64,000 bases of DNA from Iris pallida (taxonomy: Eukaryota; Streptophyta; Magnoliopsida; Asparagales; Iridaceae): contig JANAVB010003400.1 of NCBI GenBank assembly GCA_029216955.1, forward strand, positions 12,945,147 to 13,009,146, given 5' to 3'. The notes beneath the pieces are model-generated. The model had not been told where the DNA came from, searched no databases, and worked only from the letters and a program-made list of their open reading frames with translations. Position numbers and translations under genes: made by a program. This document shows, piece after piece, positions 34,805-45,170 of the stretch; the first letter of the stretch is position 1, and each line of letters opens with the position of its first letter.

Positions 34805-37318
34805 TCTTGGGTTTCTTCATTACTTCCCAGGGTATCCACATAGACCCTGAGAAGACGAAGGCAATCATGGAGATAGGTCCCCCAAGAAATCTCCGTAAAC
34901 TCCGAGGCCTTCAATGGAGGCTGGCCTACATCAGGAGGTTTATCTCTAACCTCTCCGGACGATGTCAACCATTCACCATCTCATGAAGAAGGGCATTTCA
35001 TTCGTATGGGATGAAGAATGCCAGTGCGCCTTCGACAACATCAAAAAATATCTAACGAACCCTCCAGTTCTGGTAGCCCCAGTTACTGGAAGACCATTCC
35101 TGCTCTATGTAAGAACGATGGAACATTCTTTTGGTTCTCTGCTAGCGTAAAACAATGATGCAGGCCACGAGCAGGCAATATATTACCTCAGCCGAATGAT
35201 GATGGGGCCGGAACACCGATATACTGTCGTAGAAAAGGAGTGCCTTGCTCTGGTGTTCGTCATTCAGAAGACGCGATACTACATCACGGGACAAACCATC
35301 CATGTCGTATCAAGAGTTAACCCCCTCAGGGTCCTCATGACCAAGCCAGGCGCGCACAGCTCCCGCCTTGCTACCTGGGCTATATTATTGTCTCCCTACC
35401 ACATGATCTTCGTCCCGCAGAAGGCTGTTAAAGGTCAAGCTCTGGCAGACTTTTTAGCAGCTCATTCCGGTTCGGAGTCAATCCGAATAGACGAAGAGAT
35501 TCCGGATGAGGTCGCCAATTCAAATGTGGCCTCTCATGATGCCGTATGGCGAACGTTCTTCGACGGCGCTACAAGAACTGGGCCCAAAGGCAACATCGTC
35601 GCTGGAGTCGGAGTGGTGCTGATTTCTTCCTCTGGCTAGTGATCAATCGGGCTTATTCTCTCACGGAGCCCTGTTCAAACAATGTGGCCGAGTACAATGC
35701 TTTGGTCATTGGCCTCCGACTTACGAAGGAGCTGGGGGTAGAGTACCTTGAAGCATAAGGCGATTTGCAGCTAATCGTTAACCAGATCTAGGGATCATAC
35801 GAAGTGCGTCATGAAGACATGATCCCCTATCACCAAATAACGATTGACATTATCTCGTCCTTAGAAGGGTTCTTCATAGAACATGTTTCCAGGCTCCAGA
35901 ACATTGAAGCTGATACCCTAGCAGGCCTTGTCGCTTCCTTAGCAGTGCCGAATCATGCTCACCACTTGGTTAACATAATAGGCCGTGAATTGGTCTGTCC
36001 CAAGGATAATGTTCAGTGTGTTGAGAGCTACTCCGCTCTGACAGTTGACGAAGCACCAGACTGGAGACAACCATTCATCGACTTCGTTGTCTACGACATC
36101 CTGCCAGAAAATCCGAAGGAAGCCACTTCTATCAGAAGGCGTTCTCCCAGATTCTTCTACGATACAGAGACAAAAATGCTATATCGGCGATCATACGATG
36201 GATTACTGCTTTTGTGTCTGTCAAATATAGAAGCCAAAGAAGCCGTACGTGAAGCTCATGATGGCATCTGTGGGGCCCATCAGCCTGGCCCGAAACTACA
36301 AGACTGCCTTTGCCGAATGGGCTACTACTGCCCCACGATGGTTACAGATGCGATAGACTATGCAAGAAAGTACAAAGCCTATCAAGTCTACGTAGATTTC
36401 ATCCACCAGCCATCCGATTTTCTACCTCCGACGGTGGCATCCTGGCCATTCGAAGCATGGAGAATGGACATTATTGGCCCAATCACTCCGTCTTCGTCCC
36501 GCGGACATCGCTTCATACTCGCAATCACAGATTACTTCTCCAAATGGGCAGAGGCTATTCCGCTGGCAGAAGTCAAGGCTTCAAACGTGATCATCTTCCT
36601 CAAGCATCACGTCATTTATCGCTTTGGACTGCCACGAAGGATCATCCACGATAATGGTCTACAGTTCTCAAGCCACGCTTTCTATCGGTTTTGTGACAAA
36701 TACCGAATCTAGAATATTGCTTCAACACCATACAACCCGGCAGCTAATGGTCTAGCTGAAGCGTTCAACAAAACAATAATTAAGCTGCTCAAGAAATTCG
36801 TGTCTTCCAACAAATGCGACTAGAATGAGAAGCTTGGCGAATGCTTATGGACGTACCGTACTACAGTACGAACGGCCAATGGGAACACACCATTCTCTCT
36901 GGTGTATGGAAGTGAGGCAGTTCTCCCATTGGAGACTCAAATCCCCTCACTCCGTATCGCTCTCACATATCGATTGACGACAGATGATAATCACCATCGC
37001 CGACTACAAGAGTTGGGGGCCCTAGATGAAAGGTGCCTGTTAGCTCAACAACAAATCGAGCTGTACCAAGCCCGTATCTTCGGAGTATTCAACAAGAAGG
37101 TTAAAATCAGAACATTTCAAGTAGGCGATCTCGTTCTGGCGGTTCGGAGGCCGATGGTTATGACTCACAAAACCGTCGGCAAGTTCCAGCTAAAGTGGGA
37201 AGGCCCGTTCATCATCGATGCTGTATTCTCCAATGGAGCTTACCGCCTCGCAAAACAAAATGGAGACTTGCTTATGTTGCCCATCAACAAAAAGTTCCTG
37301 AAGAAGTATTATGTTTGA
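34805..37318 (+). pseudogene. Tat RT end, RNase H, archaeal-type RNase H and integrase (pseudogene)
   Basis: RT resumes with FLGFFITSQGI. A frameshift near 34960 leads to RNase H (FVWDEECQCAFDNI, YLSRMM, VVEKECLALVF; 34980-35440). A second, archaeal-type RNase H (WRTFFDGATR...NNVAEYNALVIGL) lies at 35545-35930 with a one-base deletion near 35638. Integrase follows: zinc region AHDGICGAHQ, then the pair of zinc Cys replaced by Tyr (TAC 36371, TAT 36380); core WRMDIIGPI, IIHDNGLQF and GLAEAFNKT. The tail ends with KWEGPFII and KKFLKKYYV at the TGA 37316-37318. Stops lie at 35756, about 35790, 36710 and 36821. Confidence 0.87.
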
Positions 37319-37327
37319 AACGACATC

Positions 37328-37575
37328 CTCCAAATCTCCCGGATTGTTGGGTTATGTACCCTCCGGTACCGCTGAACTCACTTTCCGACTCCAAATCTCC
37401 CGGATTGTTGGGTTATGTACCCTCCGTTACCCCTGAACTCACTTTTTGACTCTAAATCTCCCGGATTGTTGGGTTATGTACCCTTTGGTACCGCTGAACT
37501 CACATTCTGATCCCAAATCTCCCAGATTATCGAGTTATGTACCCGCATGTATCACTGAACTTACACTCTGGCTAC
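37328..37575 (+). repeat. Four copies of a 61-bp tandem repeat after Tat pol
   Basis: Copies start near 37331, 37392, 37453 and 37514 with the shared core AAATCTCCCGGATTGTTGGG and a second core TATGTACCCTC. The last copy is most diverged. The array begins 10 bp after the pol stop codon. Confidence 0.8.
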
Positions 37576-38388
37576 TACAGATGAATCTATATAGCATCTT
37601 TTAGGTAGTAAGTCATGTACGATTATACCTCTGAACTTTCTTCCTAAAAGAGCTTCCGTCTTATGATCCAATACCCGCACTTTCAGTGCACAAAAAGGGT
37701 AACAGGTCCACAAATTCTCCAAAATAACCACGTCGATGTTACCTCTGAGTTGTTTTCCTTCCATCAAAAATAAACCGCCCCGCACATAGAACTCCCACGT
37801 CCTCATTACCTCTGAGTTGTTCTATGTACCCTTCATGGAGCCCACTCCTGCCATGTCCTCATTACCTCTTAGTGGGAAGGCTCCATCGAAGAAACCCTCA
37901 TATTTACCATATCCTCATTACCTCTGAGTAAGTATGTTGGTTTTTCTCTCGACTTATTATCCGTACCCAAGACCGGAGTACGCCAAGGATAATAGGCCCA
38001 CAAATGTCCTCTGTTGACCACAAATGCTGTACTAAGTTTCCTAGTACATGCCCCTCATTTCTCATCATGCCCCGGGAGCCCAGCTGCTCCATGGCATTCT
38101 TTCTCCGGATACCAGGAACTTCCATGGCCACCTTACTGTGGAATTATTCTAAGTATCCCCATCAAACTTGTTATCCGTACCTAAAACCAAGGTATACCAA
38201 GGGTAACAAGTCCACAAACAGTCCCCAGTGGGGCAAATACCACAACACCACAAACGCAATAAGCAATACAAATGAAGGGTAGAATAAAACATACTCTTTT
38301 ATTTGAAAGTCAAGTACTACATGTTCTGGGGACCACGTCCCTCTCAAGAAAAAGAAAAAAATGAAAACGGAAGAAGGAAAAAAGCCGA
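37576..38388. other. Spacer between Tat pol and the antisense gene
   Basis: CCTCATTACCTCTGAGT-like words recur about every 60-90 bp (near 37799, 37857, 37913), a looser form of the upstream tandem repeat. No reading frame was recognised. If the antisense gene is transcribed, its terminator should lie here. Confidence 0.45.
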
Positions 38389-41300
38389 CTATGGTTCGGC
38401 GATACATAATTTTATGAGACGGTCCCTCAGCAAGGCAGTCGACCGCTCAAACCCCTGCTTAGCCCGACGCTCGGCCTCCCGAGTCAACCGCTCCACATCT
38501 TCTAGGTGCGCATGAGCCCGCCAGCCATCCTCGAGCTTCTTCAGAGCACGCTCCAGGCTAGCAGAAGCTCGGGAGACCTTTTCGGCCTCCTGAACAATCA
38601 GCTATTTATTCGTACGAGAAGCTTCGAGCTCAGACTCCAAGAAAGCCAGCTTCCTTTGGAGTTCGAGGATCTGCTCCCTTGTATCGACTATTCCACGGGA
38701 GGTGGCCGCTTCCCGAGCCATGCAATCCTCGCTCCTGCGGCTCAGCTGGTCATACTGAAGAGATAGATCACCAAGGTCCTTCATTATAACCGGCTTGGAC
38801 GTATCTCTTGTAACCCTTACCTTCTCCAGTACTGTGATAAGGAAGCCCCGCTTCTGATCTATTGCTGCAGACGGATCAGCTTACCGCAGCACTTAAAACT
38901 GGGCCACGAGCTGATCAGCCTCTAACAGTTTAGGCTCCAGAAGCGCAGCTATCCCTGTCCCACCAGGAAGGGTTTTAAGAATGTCAATCTGGCCTTGGGC
39001 GCATTGTCGGGCCAAGACAAAGGGGGTCCCCCGCTCCACAGCAGCTTCGACCCCCCTCTTCAAGTGTCGGTAGAAACTGTCAACTACATCCTGCGATGCC
39101 TCATCCAGAACTTCCGTAGAGGACGGCGTTAGGGGAAGTGTAGCTGGCAGTGTCGAAGGAGACGCATCAGAACTTGCCACCCCTGCCACCAGGGAAACAA
39201 ATTCTGAGCAAAAAGACGCATGGATAGCAGCTAACTCCTCCTCCGCGGCCCGGAGAACCTGGATACTCGGCAGGGCGGAGAGGTCAACCCCCGAAGCCAC
39301 AGGAGCAGAAGAGGATGCATGGACCATTGCTTTCTGCCCCGGCTGCATCGTCGTCCGATCTCTCGAACTCGATCCAGCGGGAGGCCCCTCAATATAAGTC
39401 GGAAGAGGAGGGGGCACACTCCCCCCACCAGATCCCCGCTGGTAGAGCCTTCCCTGACAATATTCGTCATTTACAGTGAAGAGGCAGGACCTGTATGTCC
39501 AGAGCAACCATCAATCAGCCTAACCCGAAGGATGTGATGATAGAGCAAATGGGCCTCCTCACTAGTCAAAATTTGGCTTATCTTACCAGGGGAGGGTTGT
39601 GGAGGCTGAGGCTCGCTCACAGCCTCCATATTCCCCTCACCAGCAACCTCCAAGCCAAATTTAGCTGGCTCTTCTGCCCCAACCACCCCGGAAGGAGATA
39701 CGACTGGATCAGTGCCACCCTGCTGAAATTCAGCAGTCTCGGGGATGGGTTCAGCGGAGCCCCCATCGCCCTGGGTCGAGACCTCAGCAATGTGAGATCC
39801 ATCAGCCGCCGCCGAGGGTACCCCGGCAGAAATAATCTCGGCACATATGTCACTAATCAATGTATTCAGGGACGGATTGACTTCAGAAGCAGCAGCCGTT
39901 TTCTGAGAGTCCGACTCTTCCGACGACTACAGAGAAGAGAAAAATGATTAAGTCATAGTTCAGGAAAAGAAAGGGATAAAAAAGGAGATGGTCGCAATTC
40001 AATTCACCTCCAAAATGGCATCATCACCTTCGCCCCTCTCCTTAATGAGCAGCCCATGGTGTCTTATCGCAGCCCGCTTCAAGAGAAGGTTACGCCACTA
40101 ATAGAATCACGCCTGCCTCGTTTGCGTGAAGGGACAGGCACAACGGGCGGCTGATCTGCCACCGTCTCACCAGGCGTAACGGGCGGCTGATCTGCCAATA
40201 TCTCATCAGGCACAACAGGCGACTGACCCGCCACCATCTCATCTGGCACAATAGGCGGCTGATCCGCCCCAACATCTTCCACAGGAGGGGAAGAGTTATC
40301 TGTATCGCGCTCGTAATTCTCTTCGTCCGCATTGGTAGACTCCGAGTCAGGCACGGGAACTGTGTTCGCCCTCCCCTTCCTCGTCTTAGACCCCTTGGGC
40401 TTCTCCACTAAGCCAGTACCCACAATGAAGCTGGTACTCGGGTCAAAAGTAACGGGAGGCTTGCTCGCCGTAACATGGTATAGGGCCGCCATATACAAAA
40501 TTTTGCCTGGCATCTCACCATCAGGAACCGAAAAGGTGGTTCGGGTATGAACCATATCATAATAATGCCATGTCCTGATACCATCCAGGACGCTACCTTC
40601 AAAGCCCAGGCAAGAGCTGGGACTGTCAAAGAACAGCTGGCTATACCCGAACTGGCGGGAGAACCTGCTGGGCAAGTAGGGCTCCAAGTAAATGTTGTTG
40701 CGGTTACGATATACTAGGTGCGCTGGACGGATATTATGCAGCCAAAGGAGCATTTTCTCAGGTAAGAGGAGAGGAGGTCCGGTACCGTCAACATGTACGC
40801 CCCTCACTTCTTCCGCGGTAAAACGAGGAACAGACACAAAAAAGTCATATTCGTCCACTCTCGCCAGCACCCTCCGACAGGCTGGCGTGGTGCGGCACTC
40901 CCAGGGCTGATGGTGGAATCGGAAAATGAAAGCATCATCAGCCGTAACGCCGTCTTCTGCTCCAGGCCTCATCAAAGATCGGTAGTGCATTAACAGCCAC
41001 CCCATCAGATAATGGTATGGCAGCTCTATGCGCTCAAAATCCATCGCCGTATCACGGGCGATGACCTTGGAAGAAAAGGCATGAAGGCCATGGTGTATGC
41101 TGCACACCATGGCCGGAAGAAGGGCCAGTCTGACCCCAAAGACCAGCTTTACGGCGGGGAGGATAAAGTGGCGGCTGATCCTCTCAATGGAACCTGCCCC
41201 TCCTGAGACCACGCAGTTACGTAGCCACACCATCAGGAATCCTGTCAAGAGTGCCTTCTCTGACAGTTGTTGAGTACCATGATAAAAATAACTGAAGGAG

Positions 41301-43262
41301 TCAGTTCGACTGCCAAATGTGTTGCCCGTGGACCTCGATCTCTTGGCAGTCGACACCAGGTTTTGTACCTTCTCCGAGGTTTGAGGATCTCTGGAAGAAA
41401 CCTGGCCTGAGGCGCCTAGTATGAAAAGGTATGAGACCCAGGACGTAGTGTGAGGAATGCTCCCTTTCGAGCAACCATCCTTCTTGATGGCCGTCTGGTG
41501 ACAAGTACTGTGGTGACATAGCAATTCTCGATATACGGCAACAAAGCCCAGGAACTGCCGATCTAAATCCTCGAGCTCTTCGCTTATAGGGGTGTACACT
41601 TCAAAGACTTCTTCCCCCCAGGGCAGCTTGGAGATAACGTACATCTTATGGAGAGCGAGTCCCAGCTCCCCTCTAGGCGTGAAGAAGGTTTCCGTCTGCC
41701 AGTTGTACATCTCTAGGAGAGCCATGAACAACGGCTTATTTATGGGTAGACCATGACAGGTACCCCGAATGGCGTGGTAAAGACCGATCTCACGCAGGGG
41801 AGTCTCATACTTCCGTAAAATCTACGTGGTTAAGTTAGCCCACGCAGGAATGGGGTTTATCCAGTTCAGCAATGCCAACCGGCTGACGGGATAGGACCCC
41901 TTTCGAGCAAGCTGGTTCAAGAAGGTATCAGCTTGAGAGTACGTGAAATTGGGACCCGATACGTTTATGAAGGTACCCGGAGCCAGTCCCATCACGTACA
42001 GACTGACCGGTTTCCTTCCTGCATACGCTGACACCAAATTCCTGTTGTAATGGATGTTTCCCACAATTATCCCTCACTTGCCTGGAGTCAAGGAGTCCAC
42101 CATCTTTCTGTCCAGCGGTAACATGTTAAACCATGACAGAGGAAAATGGCACTCTATCGGAGGGATATAGATCTCCACCCCGTCAAGAGTAAAGTCCCAA
42201 CTCTCGGATATATCTAGCACTCGGGGGTTCTTTACTGACAAAGCATCCTCAAAAGAGGAACACCGGCTTCAAGTATTTCTCCTCCAATTGCCCCGAGTTC
42301 ATCATGGCACAGAGAAAGTAGAAGGGCTGGTTCTTGATAGAATTCAGCCTCTCCAAAGGCTCATCTATGGAAGCTGGTTCGTCATATATTGGACTAAGTG
42401 GTCGAATCGTACGCCTATAGCAGACTGGGCACGACCCACCAGAGGCTCTCCCGCTGGATTGACTGGCAGATTCACTAGAGAAAGATAAAGAGAAACAAAT
42501 TAAAAGATGGCTAAACAAAACCACCTAGTACTTTTAGGCTTATGCGGCCCAGTCCACATGAGCTTATGCGGCTCTATTTAGCGCGAGCTTATGCGGTTCT
42601 GTTTAAAAGAGCTCATGCGGCTCTATTTGAACACGAGCTTATGCGGCACTAATTAGCGTAAGCTTATATGACTCTGTTTTGTGTGAGTTTATGCGGTTCT
42701 GCTTAGCACAGTCTCATGCGGCCCAGTTCAGATGGGCTCATGCGGCTTGGCTCAGCGCAGCTTCATGCGGCACTGTTTCGATGGAGTTTATGCGGTTTTG
42801 ATTAGCGGAGCCTTATGCGGCCCAGTCTAGATGAGCCTTATGCGGCCCAGTCTAGATAAGGCTTATGCGGTCCTGTTTGAGGAGGCTTCATGTGGTTGGG
42901 CTCAGAGGGACTTATGTTGTTCTGTTCAAACAGGCCTTTATGCAGTTCAAATTGCAAAGTGCTCATGCGGCCGCAAGACGGCTATCATACAGCTCGAACA
43001 TGGGGCATACCTCCATACGGCTCGGACATGGGATGCACATGTGGCACACATAGCACAGTATGCAGATTCATGAAGACGAAGAAGGCTCGCGCATAAAATA
43101 TGCAACATAGCCATAATGGTGGATGTTCTGAGTTGTACAATTTCTGCCAAAACCCTTACCAGCAATGGCGGGGTGAACGTCGGGATTAACTTCAGGCACC
43201 GCAGTCGACGTAGACGCCACTCCCTTACCCTTCGCCGTAGCCTTGGAAGTCTTGGGGGCCAT
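38389..43262 (-). pseudogene. Antisense gene of the Tat element, plant-mobile-domain-like protein, spliced
   Basis: Reads against the element. Inferred structure: exon 1 from ATG 43262 (MAPKTSKATAKGKG) to 43160; intron 43159-42475 with GTAAGGG donor and a pyrimidine-rich TTTCTCTTTATCTTTCTCTAG acceptor region; exon 2 42474-40008; intron 40007-39927 (GTGAAT...CTGTAG); exon 3 to TAG 38391-38389. The middle (about 42064-40500) reads ALLEMYNWQTETF..P.GEL, similar to plant mobile domains that Tat elements are known to carry in antisense ORFs. A Pro/Val/Asp repeat (ADQPP.VP) follows near 40140-40290. The end is a long coiled coil (38780-38400). Damage: TGA near 42080, TAG at 41821, frameshifts near 42240, 40100 and 39500, and stops at 38893 and 38604. 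Function unknown. Confidence 0.65.
42535..43050 (-). repeat. TTATGCGGC motif array inside the antisense-gene intron
   Basis: Near-regular copies of GAGCTTATGCGG[CT]-like units every 25-35 bp, by eye about 18, all in one orientation on the plus strand. They are the same CATGCGG/TATGCGG word as in the LTRs. The array ends about 110 bp before the inferred donor and starts about 60 bp after the acceptor, so it fills the intron. The leading word GAGCTTATGCGG is more regular here than in the LTR. Confidence 0.7.
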
Positions 43263-43356
43263 CGTTGATCGAAGAAGAAGAAGAAGAGGACGACAGTTAG
43301 GGCAATAAGAGCTTAATTTAGGAAAGAAAGTAAAGAGTTTTTTCTCCAAATTACTC

Positions 43357-43365
43357 TTATTTATA
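43357..43365 (-). promoter_or_regulatory. TATA box of the antisense gene
   Basis: On the minus strand CTCCTATAAATAAGAG stands about 95 bp upstream of ATG 43262. The 5' untranslated stretch between them is a TCTTCTTCTTCTTC pyrimidine run typical of plant leaders. This supports independent transcription of the antisense gene. Not proven by sequence alone. Confidence 0.6.
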
Positions 43366-43584
43366 GGAGGACAAAGGGGGGGCACGTGGACCGATAAAAG
43401 CTTCGGGTCGTATGCTGCAGGCAAAATTGACTCCTAGGATTTCGTTCCCTCTCATAAAGGAGATTCATCAAAGCACAAAATCTAAATATTTAATGAACCG
43501 ACTCTTGGGATTCCCCCAAAAGACGGCTCTAAATCAAAAAAACGAATCAAGGCAGTTAATGACGCCTACGTGACAGAAAAGACA

Positions 43585-43760
43585 GCATGCGGCCGGGCAG
43601 TCCATGCGGCCAGGAAATTCATGGGGCTAGGAGACCCATGCGGCCAGGAAATCCATGCGGCCAGGAAGGCCATGCGGCTAGGCAATCCATGCGTCTAGGA
43701 AGGTCAAGCGGCTAAGAAGTCCATCCTATGCTGCCAGAAGAGCTTATGTGGACATAGCCA
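43585..43760 (+). repeat. CCATGCGGCCAGGAA motif array near the 3' LTR
   Basis: About nine copies of CCATGCGGC[CT]AGGAA at 15-25 bp spacing, again the CATGCGG core in plus orientation. They lie between the antisense promoter and the polypurine tract, upstream of the antisense TATA box in its own direction. Confidence 0.7.
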
Positions 43761-43795
43761 TGCTTCTTATTCAAAGTATTTCAATTTTACAAAGT

Positions 43796-43814
43796 AAAAA
43801 TTTGAAGGGGGTCT
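43796..43814 (+). other. Polypurine tract of the Tat element
   Basis: AAAAATTTGAAGGGGGTCT runs up to the first base of the 3' LTR. Its G5 run is the usual plus-strand primer of Gypsy elements. Confidence 0.7.
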
Positions 43815-45170
43815 AGTAGAAACATGGAAAAGAACAGGAAAATCTATGTGGCTCAAAACAAATAGAGTCTCATGCGGTTCAAAGAAGCTCTCAGAGCTTC
43901 ATGCGGCTCAGGAGTTCTATGCGGCTCAAAAGACGCCAACCTAGCCATGCGGTTCGAGTAAAAGCCACGTGGCTCATGCGGCTCGCTTCTACAGCTGGCC
44001 ATCAAGTAGCGGCCTCATTTAATGCTCTGACACAACAAGGCAGCTCTGACATAAAGGTGAACTGATAGCTCTGACGTAAAGCTGCAATGATGACTCTGAC
44101 ATAATGGCGTACTCCTAGAGAAACGAAGAAAATCTCTATAGCTGGCACGATCCATCAATACCCAAAGTCTTCTATACGGCTTTGACACGTGGTCAGCCGC
44201 ATGCGGTTCAGGTGGAGGCCACCCCCATGCGGCTGCTACTCTCATGCGGCTCGGATCATGTGGGCCATCTTCATGCGACTTAAATCCTGAGAAGCCACCC
44301 CCATGCGGCCGCTACTCTTATGCGGCTCGGATCATGGGGACCATCTCCATGCGGTTCAAATACTGAGAGGCCACGCCCATGCAGCCTTGACACGTAGCCA
44401 GCCTTATGCGGTTCAGTCGGAAACCACCCTCATATGGCTCAGATTTCGGAGGCCATACCTATGCGGCTGTCACCTTCATGCGGTTCAAATCCTGAGAAGC
44501 CACTCTCATGTGGCTCTGTCAAGACACCCTGTCCCTGTGGCTCGCGGTTAGGACACTCGGTAGGAGATTCGAGTTTGTTGGCAATCAATCAAGATTTATC
44601 AACAAATCCCAACAACCAGATTTAGTACAATCATCATAATTACTCAGATCAAATCAGATTTATAGCAATCAAGCAGATTGAACACGTGGTAGGAGATTCG
44701 AGTTTATCACAAAGATTTGTGGTAATCAGCATTAATTGCCTATACGAATTTGGCGCAATCAACATTAACTGTCCAAATTTGTTGCAATCAAGATTAACGG
44801 CCCAGATTAATTGCTAATAAAACAGGATCATGGAAAATTGTAATTAATCCCAAACTGCCAACTTTTCAAGGGGATAATCATTGCAAACCCTAATGATCAC
44901 ACCCCACTCCTATAAATAGCAAGGTGCCATTCTCTTACAAAAGAGATTCCTCCCACCCAGTAGACACACAGAGAGACAAAGGCACGCACAGAAGAGTCTT
45001 CCCACACATCCCGAGAGCATTTTTTTATCAGAGCCAAGGCTACGTCCGATCGTCTAAGGAGTAAGGCAGAGCTGCCGTCGCTTTTTCGAGCCTCTATAGT
45101 CATCCCCCAGAATCAAAAATAAATAATCGTACTTAGATTGTTGTATCTAGGTTTTTATTCCAAGGCTTTC
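43815..45170 (+). repeat. 3' LTR of the Tat element, cut by Tekay-2
   Basis: Colinear with 22352-23676 of the 5' LTR, including TATAAATA at 44911. It starts AGTAGAAACATGG where the 5' copy has TGTAGAAGC, so the first base has changed. It has one extra CATGCGG-bearing segment near 44255-44330 and lacks a segment present at 22990-23090 of the 5' copy. It stops after GGCTTTC, where Tekay-2 begins. Confidence 0.8.

Larger units (their letters stand above)
22352..45170 (+). mobile_element. Tat-lineage Gypsy retrotransposon (interrupted twice)
   Basis: The 5' LTR (22352-23745), a tRNA primer site of the type reported for Ogre/Tat elements, gag, protease, RT, RNase H, a second archaeal-type RNase H, integrase, a long antisense gene, a polypurine tract and a 3' LTR follow in order. 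The second RNase H and the antisense gene between integrase and 3' LTR are marks of the Tat lineage. Two insertions break it: a solo LTR at 29998-34799 inside RT, and Tekay-2 from 45171 inside the 3' LTR. Without the solo LTR the element is about 18 kb plus the missing LTR tail. Confidence 0.88.
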
